Shown one piece after another: positions 1 through 8,696 of a stretch of DNA of 64,000 bases. The position numbers and the translations under genes were made by a program. Each line of letters begins with the position of its first letter. The first letter of the stretch is position 1. The notes beneath the pieces are model-generated. The model worked only from the letters and a program-made list of their open reading frames with translations. It did no database searches and was not told where the DNA came from. The DNA comes from Pseudomonas persica (GTDB lineage Bacteria > Pseudomonadota > Gammaproteobacteria > Pseudomonadales > Pseudomonadaceae): assembly GCF_900291015.1 (NCBI RefSeq), contig NZ_OLKL01000007.1, positions 1 to 64,000 of the forward strand, read 5' to 3'.

Positions 1-108
1 TGTGCCTGGAGATTGCTGAAAGAGGCCGAAGACGGTTCTACTGAGAAATTGCCTTCGGCCATAGAATCTCCCACAGGGGCCGCGCAGGTTTTGAACCTGG
101 TGCAATCC

Positions 109-135
109 TGTGGGAGCGGGTTTACCCGCGAAGAG
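109..135. repeat. REP palindrome (single)
   Basis: Contains the GGGAGCGGGTTTACCCGC core followed by GAAGAG, the commonest dispersed palindrome in this window. It lies just downstream of the fecR stop codon. A shorter GGCCGAAG...CTTCGGCC inverted pair sits at 24-31 and 53-60. No gene is visible in bases 1-147. Confidence 0.85.
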
Positions 136-147
136 TCCGGAACAGGT

Positions 148-1104
148 TTATCTGGGCACCACGGTTACCCACCACTGGGTATGCCGCTCGATCTTCACCG
201 GCAGTGCCGGCACCAGCGACGCCAGCGCCAGGTCGGTGTCGGTCAGCGGGAAGCTGCCGGTCACGCGCAGGTCGGCGACTTTGTCGTCTACCCCGAGGTA
301 ACCGCGGCGGTACTGGCCGAGCGCGCTCAGCAGGTCGCCCAAGCGCACGTTGTCCACCACCAGCATGCCGCGGGTCCAGGCGTCGGCACCGGCGGGTACC
401 GCGCCGATTCGGCCGAGGCCGTTGGCGTTCATCAGCACCTGCTGGCCTTCGCGCAGCACCTGTTCGTCGCCACTGTTCAGCGGCATGGCGGCGACCGAGG
501 CTTGCAGCACCTCCAGGCGCGTGCCGTCGTCCTCACGGCGCACCAGGAAGCGCGTGCCCAATGGGCGCAGGCGGCCATCGTCGGTGCGGACCAGCAACGG
601 ACGTGGGTCCTGGTGGCCGGTATCGACCGAGATCTCGCCCTGGTGCAGTACGATCACCCGTTGCTCGTCTGCGTAGTCGATATCCACGGCAGTGTGGCTG
701 TTCAGGCTCAGCAAGGTGCCGTCTTCCAGGCGCAGGGTACGCAGTTCGCCGGTGGCGGTGCGCTGGTCGGCCAGCCAGTAACTGGGGGCCAGCGATGGTG
801 CGCCGGCCCAGGCCAGCAGCGAGCCCAGTAGAAACATGCCGGCCAGCCCGCCGCCGACCTTGCCGATACGTCGGCGCAGGCCGACGCGCGATTGTAGCAG
901 GGCCTGGCGTGCCGGCCCGGCAGCGGTGCTGACGCGCTGGTCCATGGCGCCGAGTTGATGCCAGGCGCGGGCATGCTCTTCGCTGGCGGCATGCCAGCGC
1001 ATGAATTCGCTGCGCTCATCAGGTGTGCCGCTGCCATTGTCGAGGCTGAGTTTCCAGGCTATGGCGGCTTCCAGCACCCGGGACGAAACCGGTGCACTGC
1101 TCAC
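148..1104 (-). CDS. FecR-family anti-sigma / sigma regulator
   Basis: Inner-membrane regulator expected to relay a signal from a TonB-dependent receptor to the adjacent ECF sigma factor. The 318-residue protein has a cytoplasmic DUF4880-type N-terminus (about residues 10-55, with W and H-rich AAS..HARAWHQL). One hydrophobic segment follows at about 81-100, then a periplasmic FecR domain (LEDGTLLSLNSHTAV, then GTRFLVR) and an STN-like C-terminus. The chosen GTG start overlaps the sigma-factor stop (GTGA) behind a GGAGAA ribosome site, which argues for translational coupling. A ten-residue longer reading is possible but lacks a better start. The cognate receptor is not in the window and may lie beyond the left edge. 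Confidence 0.88.
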   Translation of the reverse strand: MSSAPVSSRVLEAAIAWKLSLDNGSGTPDERSEFMRWHAASEEHARAWHQLGAMDQRVSTAAGPARQALLQSRVGLRRRIGKVGGGLAGMFLLGSLLAWAGAPSLAPSYWLADQRTATGELRTLRLEDGTLLSLNSHTAVDIDYADEQRVIVLHQGEISVDTGHQDPRPLLVRTDDGRLRPLGTRFLVRREDDGTRLEVLQASVAAMPLNSGDEQVLREGQQVLMNANGLGRIGAVPAGADAWTRGMLVVDNVRLGDLLSALGQYRRGYLGVDDKVADLRVTGSFPLTDTDLALASLVPALPVKIERHTQWWVTVVPR

Positions 1105-1619
1105 GTCGGTTCTCCGTACAGGGCCACGTAGCACTGGCGCATGCCCTGGGCGATGTACTGGCGCACCCGCGACACTGAAACCCCCAGGCGCTCGGCGATT
1201 TCGGCATGACCCATGCCGTCCAGGCGATTGTGCAGGAATGCTGCGCGGGCCTTGCTCGACAGCTTGCCGAGCAGGCGATCGATGGCCTGGAGGTCTTCGA
1301 GGATCAGGTGCTGTACTTCCGGGGACGGTTGTTCGGCTTCCGGCATCAGTGCCAGTTCGGCCAGGTAGGCCTGTTCCAGCGCGGCACGGCGGAAGTGGTC
1401 GAACATCAGGCCCTTGGCCACGGCAGCCAGGAAAGCCCGGGGCTCGCGGGGCGTGAGCAGTTGCTCACGGCCGAGTAGGCGCACGAAGGTGTCCTGGCTC
1501 AGGTCTTCGGCACGTTGGCGGCAGGCCATGCTGCGTTGCAGCCAGGCAAGCAGCCAGCCGCGATGGTCGCGGTACAGCGCACCGACCAGATCGGCGTGTG
1601 GGCTCTGTGCAGAAGACAA
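1101..1619 (-). CDS. ECF sigma factor, FecI-like
   Basis: Iron-starvation type extracytoplasmic-function sigma factor of 172 residues, the normal size for the FecI group. Region 2 is seen near residues 10-50 (LVGALYRDHRGWLLAWLQR, then AEDLSQDTFVRLL). Region 4 is the helix-turn-helix HAEIAERLGVSVSRVRQYI near 130-160. The start is TTG, behind an AGGGGGA ribosome site five to six bases upstream. No in-frame ATG exists until well inside region 2. It is coupled to fecR through a GTGA overlap. A Fur-like AT-rich box lies 30-50 bases upstream. By family knowledge it would drive a TonB-dependent siderophore receptor gene. The specific siderophore cannot be read from the sequence. Confidence 0.9.
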   Translation of the reverse strand: MSSAQSPHADLVGALYRDHRGWLLAWLQRSMACRQRAEDLSQDTFVRLLGREQLLTPREPRAFLAAVAKGLMFDHFRRAALEQAYLAELALMPEAEQPSPEVQHLILEDLQAIDRLLGKLSSKARAAFLHNRLDGMGHAEIAERLGVSVSRVRQYIAQGMRQCYVALYGEPT

Positions 1620-1647
1620 GCAGCGTCCCCCTGGAACGTATGCATTA

Positions 1648-1672
1648 ACTAACGATAATTATTCGCGATTGT
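1648..1672 (-). promoter_or_regulatory. Candidate Fur box upstream of the ECF sigma gene
   Basis: The AT-rich stretch contains GATAATTATTC, whose ATAATTAT centre is a perfect palindrome. About 10 of 19 positions match the consensus GATAATGATAATCATTATC. It stands 30-50 bases before the TTG start of a FecI-like gene, where a Fur operator is expected. The match is partial, so the call is an inference. Confidence 0.45.
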
Positions 1673-1750
1673 TGCAGAGGGGAAGGGCTGGGTGCAATGG
1701 ACGCTTATCGGATGGCCATCATAAGGTCATGCAGATGTTCTGCCTGTGCT

Positions 1751-1843
1751 GGCCTCTTCGCGGGTAAACCCGCTCCCACAGGATCTCCAGGGCTTCAAAG
1801 GCAGTGCAGTCCTTGTGGGAGCGGGTTTACCCGCGAAGAGGCC
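1751..1843. repeat. REP pair, inverted
   Basis: Two REP copies in opposite orientation (1751-1782 and 1813-1843), each about 31 bases and separated by about 30 bases, form a large potential cruciform. They sit between the sigma gene promoter region and the end of the exonuclease gene. Confidence 0.9.
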
Positions 1844-1861
1844 AGCAAGGGCAGCGCAAAG

Positions 1862-2572
1862 TTACAGGCCGTGATTGTGCACCTTGCGCCGGCGCCACCC
1901 GCGCAAGCGCTGCTCCAGCTGCAACGGGCTGTCCAGCTGCTGGCGCCGGGCCTGGCTGAACAGGATCAGCGCCAGCTCGGCGGTTACCAGGGCATCGGCG
2001 CTGGCATGATGGCGCTCCTCCACCTGCAGGCCAAACCGCGCCACCCAGTCATCCAGCCCGGCCTCGCGCAGCACTGTGTCGGGGTTGAGCATCGGCGCCA
2101 GCTCGGCAACATCGAGGAAGGGCGACTGCAGGCGATAGCCCAGGCTTTCCTTCAGCGCCCGGCCCAGCATGCGCTGGTCGAATGGTGCATGGAACGCCAG
2201 CACCGGGCTATTGCCAATGAAGTCGAGCAAATCGAGCAAGGCCTCGGCCGGGTCGCAACCGGCAGCCAGGGCGCTCGGGCCCAGGCCGTGGATCAGCACG
2301 CTGGCGTTGGTCTTCTGCAAAGGTCGGTGCAGGGTGCGTTCGAACTGTTGGGCAAAGTCGATGGCGCCATCTTCGATGGCCACGGCGCCGATCGACAACA
2401 CCTGGTCCCGGCTGGGGTTCAGGCCGCTGGTCTCCAGGTCCAGCACCACCCAGCGCTGCTCGCGCAGTGTACACACACCCAGCGGTGCGGCCTTGGGCAG
2501 CCGGGCCAGGCGCTGGCGCGCGGCATGGTCCAGTTCGGGCGCGTTGGGGCGCAGCCAGGCAAACAGGCTCAT
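1862..2572 (-). CDS. DnaQ-like 3'-5' exonuclease (DEDDh)
   Basis: A 236-residue protein with the DnaQ/epsilon-type exonuclease fold. Exo I is WVVLDLETSG (D and E metal ligands, about residues 41-50). Exo II is FHAPFDQRML (about 127-136). Exo III is HHASADALVTAE (about 187-198), giving the DEDDh set. It should remove nucleotides from 3' ends of DNA or RNA. It lacks the polymerase-binding tail typical of replicative DnaQ, so it is probably a stand-alone exonuclease. Its ATG overlaps the TGA of the upstream CBS/nucleotidyltransferase gene (ATGA), so the two are one translational unit. The substrate is unknown. Confidence 0.85.
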   Translation of the reverse strand: MSLFAWLRPNAPELDHAARQRLARLPKAAPLGVCTLREQRWVVLDLETSGLNPSRDQVLSIGAVAIEDGAIDFAQQFERTLHRPLQKTNASVLIHGLGPSALAAGCDPAEALLDLLDFIGNSPVLAFHAPFDQRMLGRALKESLGYRLQSPFLDVAELAPMLNPDTVLREAGLDDWVARFGLQVEERHHASADALVTAELALILFSQARRQQLDSPLQLEQRLRGWRRRKVHNHGL

Positions 2573-4506
2573 AGCTGGTACCGCAAGGCCAGGCTGCTTT
2601 GCAGGCGCTGGGCCTGGCGCAGTGACTCGCGCAGGATGCGCCGGTCCAGGTGGTTGAGGCTGTCCGGGTCCAGGCGGTTGGAATAGGGCAGGTTGTCGCG
2701 GGTCTGGCGCTGGTGCTGCTGCATGCGGGTTTGCTGAATGAAGTGGTAGGCCTCCTCATACGCTGCGCCGTCCAGTGCCTCGATCACACCCTTGGCCACC
2801 AGCTGGCGCAGGCGTTCCAGGGTATTGCAGGCACCGATGCCGTTGGCCAGGGCCAGCAACCGGGCACCATCGACGAAGGGGGTCAGGCCCTGGACCTTGA
2901 GGTCGAGCGTGGCGGCCTTGTCGTTGCCCTGGCGGGTCAGCACGAACTCGCGCAGGCGACCCACCGGTGGGCGCTGGCGCAGGGCGTTGTCAGCCATCAT
3001 GCGCTGGAAGATGCGGTTATCGGCCACCTGGTCGAGCAGGCCCTGGCGCAGCTGCTCGCAGCCTTGCTCGTCGCCCCACACCACGCGCAGGTCGAAATAG
3101 ATGCTCGAGCCCAGCAGGTTCTCCGGGCTGGCTTCGCGGACAAAACCGGCAAAACGCCGCGCCCACTCACTGCGCGACAGGCACAGCTCGGGGTTGCCGG
3201 CCATGACGTTGCCCTTGCACAGGGTGAAGCCGCACTGGGCCAGGCACTGGTTGATGTATTGCGCCAGCGGCAGCAGGCGGGCACGGATGGCGTCGGCTTC
3301 GGCGCTGTCGGCGGCCTCGAAGAGGATGCCGTTGTCCTGGTCGGTGTGCAGGGTCTGCTCACGGCGCCCTTCGCTGCCAAAGCACAGCCAGCTGAACGGC
3401 ACGCCCGGATCACCGCGTTCGGCCAGCGCCAGCTCGATCACCCGGCACACGGTGTGGTCGTTGAGCAGGGTGATGATCTGGGTGATCTGCGTGGAGGACG
3501 CGCCATGGGCCAGCATACGCTCGACCAGCTGGCTGATTTCGCCGCGCAGCGAGACCAGGGTATCCAGCCGGGGCGCATGGCGGATGGTACGTGCCAGGTG
3601 CACCAGGTCGACCCGTTGCAGGGAGAACAGGTCACGCTCCGAGACCACCCCGCACAGGCGCCGGTTTTCCACCAGGCACACGTGGGCGATATGCCGTTCG
3701 GTCATGGCCATGGCCGCATCGAAGGCGCTGGCCTGGGGGCTGAGGTAGAACGGCTGGGCGGTCATGTGCCGCTTGATCGGCGCGCCCAGGTCGGCATCGG
3801 CCGCGGCCACCACCTGGCGCAGGTCGCGCAGGGTGAAGATACCGGTGGGGTAGCGCTGCGGGTCGACCACCACGATGCTGCCAACCTGCTGCTCGTGCAT
3901 CAGCCGCACGGCGTCGCGCAGCGGCGTGTCGGCGCTGCATACCACTGGGTGGCGCATGGCCAGCTCACCTAGCTGCGTGTTCAGCGAATACTGGGTGCCG
4001 AGGGTTTCCACCGCACGCTGGCGTACCTGCTGGTTGACCTGGTCGAGCAGGCTGCTGACCCCGCGCAGGGCAAAATCCCGAAACACTTCCGACATCGAGA
4101 ACACGCGGATGAACGCAGCCTTGTTCAGCTGCAGGCAGAAGGTGTCCTCCCCGGCCAGGTGCTCGGTGCGGGTCGCCCGCTCGCCGAGCAGGGCAGCCAG
4201 CGGGAAGCATTCGCCGCTGGTGATTTCGAAGGTGGTCTCCACACCCGGCTTGACCAGGTGCTGGCGCTCGCCGACCACCCGGCCCTGCTTGACGATGTAG
4301 AAGTGCTCGACCGGCCCGTCGGCAGGTTTGACGATGCTCTCGCCGCTGGCATAGAAGCGCAGCTGGCACTGTTCGACCAGATAGGCCAGATGGCTGTGTT
4401 CCATCTGGTTGAATGGCGGAAAACGCTGCAGGAACTGCAGGGTGCCCTGGATGTTCTGCAGCACTGCCGTCCTGCCCGCCTGGCTGTAGGCGTCCTTTTT
4501 GCTCAT
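2569..4506 (-). CDS. cNMP-binding / CBS pair / DUF294 nucleotidyltransferase-like protein
   Basis: A 645-residue multidomain regulator. An N-terminal cyclic-nucleotide-binding domain spans about residues 25-140. Two CBS domains follow at about 160-285. A GlnD-like DUF294 nucleotidyltransferase core comes next, with FGSEGRREQ and the D-x-D-like HTDQDN at about 390-415, then the DUF294 C-terminal domain. The chosen ATG begins MSKKDAYSQ. A 25-residue longer reading to 4581 exists, but its extra segment looks like promoter DNA rather than the usual family N-terminus. The pairing with a downstream exonuclease is seen in related bacteria, which suggests a ligand-controlled nucleic-acid or nucleotide function. 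No substrate can be assigned. Confidence 0.82.
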   Translation of the reverse strand: MSKKDAYSQAGRTAVLQNIQGTLQFLQRFPPFNQMEHSHLAYLVEQCQLRFYASGESIVKPADGPVEHFYIVKQGRVVGERQHLVKPGVETTFEITSGECFPLAALLGERATRTEHLAGEDTFCLQLNKAAFIRVFSMSEVFRDFALRGVSSLLDQVNQQVRQRAVETLGTQYSLNTQLGELAMRHPVVCSADTPLRDAVRLMHEQQVGSIVVVDPQRYPTGIFTLRDLRQVVAAADADLGAPIKRHMTAQPFYLSPQASAFDAAMAMTERHIAHVCLVENRRLCGVVSERDLFSLQRVDLVHLARTIRHAPRLDTLVSLRGEISQLVERMLAHGASSTQITQIITLLNDHTVCRVIELALAERGDPGVPFSWLCFGSEGRREQTLHTDQDNGILFEAADSAEADAIRARLLPLAQYINQCLAQCGFTLCKGNVMAGNPELCLSRSEWARRFAGFVREASPENLLGSSIYFDLRVVWGDEQGCEQLRQGLLDQVADNRIFQRMMADNALRQRPPVGRLREFVLTRQGNDKAATLDLKVQGLTPFVDGARLLALANGIGACNTLERLRQLVAKGVIEALDGAAYEEAYHFIQQTRMQQHQRQTRDNLPYSNRLDPDSLNHLDRRILRESLRQAQRLQSSLALRYQL

Positions 4507-4711
4507 GAAACTGACCGTATCGCTGTGCCGAACTATATATCTATGTATATAGGTGCCGACCATGTTGTTCTCTGCCTCCATGGTCGGCTTGCGGCGGGGT
4601 GGTGCCCATTGGACGTAAGTCTATGAGCGCCCCTGTCAAAGACCCGACAAAAGGCGAATCGGGTTACGCAAGTTCTGCAGTCCTAATGCTGAAGCGGATT
4701 TTTTTGACGAG

Positions 4712-5161
4712 ATGAGCATGCCAGAGCAACACGACATCCTGAGCGACGCCGAGCGCGAGGCATTGGCCGTCGTGAGTGCGCCTGTGGCAGTCAAGCCGCT
4801 GGTGCTCGTGGTAGATGACAATGCGGCGAACCGTGAAGCGTTGATCCTGTACTTGAAAAGCCGGGGGATCGACTGCGTTGGGGCGGATGGGGCCGAGGAG
4901 GCCAGGCTGTACCTTCATTATCAGCCGCGCATCGGGTTGATGATTACGGATTTGCGTATGCAGCCGGAGAATGGCCTGGACCTGATTCGCAAGGTTCGTG
5001 AATCAGAGCGGGCAGCGTTGTCGATCATCGTGGTGTCGGGCGACACCGATGTGAAAGAGGCGGTGGACGTGATGCACCTGGGGGTGGTGGATTTCCTGTT
5101 GAAACCGGTCGATCTGGACAGGCTGCTGCAGTTGGTGAAGAAAGAATTGAAGATCGATTAG
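4712..5161 (+). CDS. Single-domain response regulator
   Basis: A 149-residue protein made of a roughly 30-residue N-terminal extension and one CheY-like receiver. The acidic pair is D35/D36 in VLVVDDNAANRE. The phospho-acceptor is D80 in LMITDLRM. The switch residue is S109 in VVSGD, and the conserved lysine is K131 in LLKPVD. There is no output domain, so it must act through a partner protein. No histidine kinase is adjacent. It is divergent from the CBS/exonuclease unit. A second ATG two codons downstream could also be the start. The ribosome site is weak (GACGAG). Confidence 0.85.
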   Translation: MSMPEQHDILSDAEREALAVVSAPVAVKPLVLVVDDNAANREALILYLKSRGIDCVGADGAEEARLYLHYQPRIGLMITDLRMQPENGLDLIRKVRESERAALSIIVVSGDTDVKEAVDVMHLGVVDFLLKPVDLDRLLQLVKKELKID

Positions 5162-5177
5162 GTGAGGAGCCTGTTCC

Positions 5178-5271
5178 GGCCTCATCGCCGGCAAACCAGC
5201 GCCCACAGGGAGCGCACAGCGTTTGAGGCCTGTGCAGTCCCTGTGGGCGCTGGCTTGCCGGCGATTGGGCC
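5178..5271. repeat. REP pair, variant core, inverted
   Basis: Two inverted copies of a divergent REP type (core GGCGCTGGCTTGCCGGCGAT) at 5178-5210 and 5240-5271. They lie between the convergent response regulator and glcB genes, where they may act as a bidirectional stop. Confidence 0.8.
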
Positions 5272-5300
5272 GCAAAGCGGCCCCCTGTCGCAGATGTCGC

Positions 5301-7478
5301 TTACAAGCCGTTACGCGCCTTGAACTCGCGGCGACGGCGGTGCAGTACCGGCTCGGTATAACCGTTCGGCTGCTTGCCACCTTCCACCACCAGCTCTACC
5401 GCCGCCTGGAACGCGACGTTGTCGTCGAAGTTCGGTGCCATCGGGCGGTACAGGGCATCGCCAGCGTTCTGCTGGTCAACCACTACAGCCATGCGCTTGA
5501 GGCTTTCCAGCACCTGCTCCTGGCTGACCACGCCATGGCGCAGCCAGTTGGCCAGCAGCTGCGCCGAAATACGCAGGGTGGCACGGTCTTCCATCAGGCC
5601 GATGTTGTTGATGTCCGGCACCTTCGAGCAGCCCACGCCCTGGTCGATCCAGCGCACCACGTAGCCGAGGATGCCCTGGGCGTTGTTGTCCAGTTCGTTG
5701 CGGATCTCTTCGGCCGACCAGTTGGTGTCGGTGGCCAGCGGGATGGTCAGGATGTCATCCACCGACGCCGGAGCGCGCGAAGCCAGTTCACGCTGACGCG
5801 CCTGTACGTCCACCTTGTGGTAGTGCAGGGCGTGCAGGGTGGCGGCGGTCGGCGATGGTACCCAGGCGGTGTTGGCACCGGCCAGCGGGTGGGCGATCTT
5901 CTGCTCGAGCATGGCTGCCATCAGGTCGGGCATGGCCCACATGCCTTTGCCGATCTGCGCACGGCCTTGCAGGCCGGTGGCCAGGCCGACGTCGACGTTG
6001 TTGTTCTCGTAGGCACCGATCCACTTCTGGTTCTTCATGGCGCCCTTGCGCACCACGGCGCCGGCTTCCATCGAGGTGTGGATTTCATCGCCGGTGCGGT
6101 CGAGGAAGCCGGTGTTGATGAACACCACGCGCTCGGCTGCAGCCTTGATGCACGACTTGAGGTTGACCGTGGTGCGGCGCTCCTCGTCCATGATGCCGAC
6201 CTTGACGGTATTGCGCTTCATGCCCAGCAGGTCTTCGACCTGGCTGAAGATCTCGGCGGCGAAGGCGACTTCTTCCGGGCCGTGCATCTTCGGCTTGACG
6301 ATGTACACGCTGCCGGTCCGGGTGTTCTTGCGGCTGGTGTTGCCGTTGAGGTTGTGCAGGGCGATCAGGTTGGTGAACAGGCCGTCCTGGATACCTTCGG
6401 GAATTTCATTACCCTGGGCGTCGAGGATCGCCGGGTTGGTCATCAAGTGGCCAACGTTGCGCACGAACAGCAATGAACGGCCATGCAGGGTCACGCTGCC
6501 ACCGTTGGGCGCGGCGTACTCGCGGTCCGGGTTCATGGTGCGGGTGAAGGTCTTGCCACCCTTGCTGACGTTTTCGGCCAAGTCGCCTTTCATCAGGCCC
6601 AGCCAGTTGCGGTAGACGACCACCTTGTCATCGGCGTCGACGGCGGCAACCGAGTCTTCGCAGTCCATGATGGTGGTCAGCGCCGATTCCATCAGGATGT
6701 CTTTCACGCCGGCGGCGTCGGTGCTGCCTACCGGGGTGCTGGCATCGACCTGGATTTCGAAGTGCAGGCCATTGTGCTTGAGCAGCACGGCAGTCGGCGC
6801 GGCGGCATCGCCGTGGAAGCCGATCAGCTGGGCGTCGTCACGCAGGCCGCTGTTGCTGCCGCCTTTCAGGGTGACGATCAGCTTGCCGCCTTCGATGCGG
6901 TAGCCGGTGGCGTCGACATGCGAGCCGGCGGCCAGTGGCGCGGCTTCGTCGAGGAAGGCGCGGGCGAAGGCGATGACCTTGTCACCACGCACCTTGTTGT
7001 AGCCCTGGCCTTTCTCGGCGCCGCCTTCATCGCTGATGGCATCGGTGCCGTACAGCGCGTCGTACAGCGAACCCCAACGGGCGTTGGCGGCGTTCAGGGC
7101 GAAGCGGGCGTTCATCACCGGTACGACCAGCTGCGGGCCGGCCATGTGGGCAATTTCTTCGTCCACGTTCTGGGTGGTGGCCTGGAAATCGTCGACCTGG
7201 GGCAACAGGTAGCCGATTTCCTGGAGAAATGCTTTGTAGGCTACGGCATCAAAGGTCTGGCCTTGGCGTGCCTGGTGCCAGGCGTCGATCTTGGCTTGCA
7301 GCTCGTCGCGCTTGGCGAGCAGGGCTTTGTTCTTTGGAGCGAGGTCATTGATGATCTTCTCTGCACCGGCCCAGAACTGCTCGGCGACGATGCCGGTCCC
7401 GGGGATGGCTTCGTTGTTCACGAAGTCGTACAGGACCTTGGCGACCTGAAGGCCACCGACTTGAACGTATCCAGTCAT
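5301..7478 (-). CDS. glcB: Malate synthase G
   Basis: Condenses glyoxylate with acetyl-CoA to malate, the second step of the glyoxylate shunt. The ATG beginning [10 protein letters not shown] gives 725 residues, a typical length for isoform G, and has GAGG six bases upstream. A four-residue longer reading lacks this site. Visible family signatures include [19 protein letters not shown] and the [12 protein letters not shown] stretch. [15 protein letters not shown] and [19 protein letters not shown], with the catalytic-region DRTGDEIH, are also present. It stands alone. Isocitrate lyase is not in the window. The 450-base leader holds a TGTAGT...ACTACA inverted repeat that may be an operator. 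Confidence 0.97.
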   Translation of the reverse strand: MTGYVQVGGLQVAKVLYDFVNNEAIPGTGIVAEQFWAGAEKIINDLAPKNKALLAKRDELQAKIDAWHQARQGQTFDAVAYKAFLQEIGYLLPQVDDFQATTQNVDEEIAHMAGPQLVVPVMNARFALNAANARWGSLYDALYGTDAISDEGGAEKGQGYNKVRGDKVIAFARAFLDEAAPLAAGSHVDATGYRIEGGKLIVTLKGGSNSGLRDDAQLIGFHGDAAAPTAVLLKHNGLHFEIQVDASTPVGSTDAAGVKDILMESALTTIMDCEDSVAAVDADDKVVVYRNWLGLMKGDLAENVSKGGKTFTRTMNPDREYAAPNGGSVTLHGRSLLFVRNVGHLMTNPAILDAQGNEIPEGIQDGLFTNLIALHNLNGNTSRKNTRTGSVYIVKPKMHGPEEVAFAAEIFSQVEDLLGMKRNTVKVGIMDEERRTTVNLKSCIKAAAERVVFINTGFLDRTGDEIHTSMEAGAVVRKGAMKNQKWIGAYENNNVDVGLATGLQGRAQIGKGMWAMPDLMAAMLEQKIAHPLAGANTAWVPSPTAATLHALHYHKVDVQARQRELASRAPASVDDILTIPLATDTNWSAEEIRNELDNNAQGILGYVVRWIDQGVGCSKVPDINNIGLMEDRATLRISAQLLANWLRHGVVSQEQVLESLKRMAVVVDQQNAGDALYRPMAPNFDDNVAFQAAVELVVEGGKQPNGYTEPVLHRRRREFKARNGL

Positions 7479-7929
7479 TGCTTGCCTCACTCTGCTCAGC
7501 TATTTCGCTCTTCTGTATTAAGCCTGTAGCGCTTCTCTAAACACGGCACCAGTGCATGCCCCCGAGTAAAGCCCCGAGCGCGGCTGGGTGCGGCCTGCCA
7601 GACCTGCTGGCAGACAGTGTGCGTATTTTCACAGGCGCCTTGGCAGACATCCAAACGACGTTTTGTAGTCCGCGCCACGGGATACTACATGAAGCAGTAG
7701 GCGGGGCAAAATCAGACTAAAAGCGCCGTTATGCGACCCGTTGGTCGCGTATGGTCACGCTGGGAGTGAGTATGTTCGCAAAAAACAGGTGGATTGTTCC
7801 AGATAAATCTCGAAACAGTACACGATTGGTTGTGCAGATTGCCCTGCGGCAGGTTGCCGCGCCTTGCCTATACTGAGTCGATCCCCCGATTTTCTACCGC
7901 CCGGCGCGGACCGACACGAGGAAGGGCCT
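7479..7929. other. Intergenic region between divergent glcB and the ACT-domain gene
   Basis: About 450 bases with no convincing gene. It contains a CTGCCAG-ACCTG-CTGGCAG hairpin (7595-7613), a TGTAGT-N14-ACTACA inverted repeat (7664-7689) and a TATACT hexamer at 7869-7874. The last could be the -10 element of the downstream plus-strand gene. A 60-codon minus-strand frame at 7496-7678 has no recognisable features. Confidence 0.5.
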
Positions 7930-8448
7930 GTGGATCATCTTGTACTGACTGTGATTGCCCCTGACAAGGCAGGCCAGGTCGAACGCATTGCCCAGTGCAT
8001 CGCCGACCACAGTGGCAACTGGCTGGAAAGCCGTATGTCGCGCATGGCCGGGCAGTTTGCCGGCATTCTGCGGGTGGCGGTGCCAGCGGAAAATTACGAC
8101 GAACTGGTGGCCTCGCTGCAGGGGCTGGTTCGCTATGACATTCGCGTGCTGATTGCCGAGAGCGGCATCGAGCCGTCGTGCACCTGGAAGCCGATTGCCA
8201 TGGAGTTGGTAGGGAATGACCGGCCGGGGATCGTGCGTGACATTACCCGCTTGCTGGCGGACCTGGGGGTGAACCTTGAGCGGTTTACCACAGAGGTGCG
8301 GCCGGCGCCGATGAGCAGCGAGCCGCTATTCCATGCCGATGCCTTGCTGGCTTTGCCGCTGACCCTGTCGCTGGAGGACTTGCAGCAGAAACTGGAGAGC
8401 CTGGCAGACGACTTGATGGTGGAGTTGAAGCTGCGGCCGGAGGATTGA
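7930..8448 (+). CDS. ACT-domain protein, GcvR-like
   Basis: A 172-residue protein with two ACT domains, matching the glycine cleavage repressor accessory protein GcvR. ACT-1 begins HLVLTVIAPDKAGQVERIAQ (about residues 3-70). ACT-2 begins MELVGNDRPGIVRDITRLLAD (about 90-165). The GTG start is preceded by GAGGAAGG at normal spacing. A 22-codon longer ATG reading runs through a proline-rich, non-family stretch and is rejected. It probably senses an amino acid and modulates a transcription factor by protein contact, since it has no DNA-binding domain. No glycine cleavage genes are nearby, so the target is an inference. Confidence 0.8.
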   Translation: MDHLVLTVIAPDKAGQVERIAQCIADHSGNWLESRMSRMAGQFAGILRVAVPAENYDELVASLQGLVRYDIRVLIAESGIEPSCTWKPIAMELVGNDRPGIVRDITRLLADLGVNLERFTTEVRPAPMSSEPLFHADALLALPLTLSLEDLQQKLESLADDLMVELKLRPED

Positions 8449-8460
8449 TCCGAAATTGCC

Positions 8461-8479
8461 GGGGCCGCTTCGCGGCCCC
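8461..8479 (+). terminator. GC-rich hairpin after the ACT-domain gene
   Basis: GGGGCCGC-TTC-GCGGCCCC forms an 8-bp perfect stem 12 bases after the stop codon. There is no T-tract, so it may be a weak or Rho-assisted terminator or a transcript-end stabiliser. Confidence 0.45.
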
Positions 8480-8511
8480 CTGCGGTTATCCCGATATCAC
8501 GGGGAAGGCCC

Positions 8512-8633
8512 TGTGGATAACCTGGGGGTGTACCTCTCCAGCCCAATAACTGCGTGCCTTCCACAACTTTGCTCAAAAAACGCTCAAAAATCAGCAGCTT
8601 GTGCACAAAGCACGGGGACGAGGGTGTGGATAA
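8512..8633. other. Two DnaA-box-like nonamers and a TTGTGCACAA palindrome
   Basis: TGTGGATAA (the complement of TTATCCACA, the consensus DnaA box) occurs at 8512-8520 and again at 8625-8633 in the same orientation. A perfect TTGTGCACAA palindrome, itself near a DnaA box, lies between them at 8599-8608. This is the whole 250-base gap between the ACT-domain gene and rarD. No gene is visible here. Confidence 0.5.
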
Positions 8634-8696
8634 CCTTTGGAGATGTCTCTGCAGGCCACGAACCACAAGGCCTGCAGAATTATGATCATTTTTTGC

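Noticed and set aside
7496..7678. 60-codon minus-strand frame upstream of glcB
   Set aside because: No family resemblance, no ribosome site, and it lies where the glcB promoter and leader should be.
8512..8633. Replication origin
   Set aside because: Only two DnaA boxes, no AT-rich unwinding element, and none of the origin genes (dnaA, dnaN, rpmH, gidA) are near.
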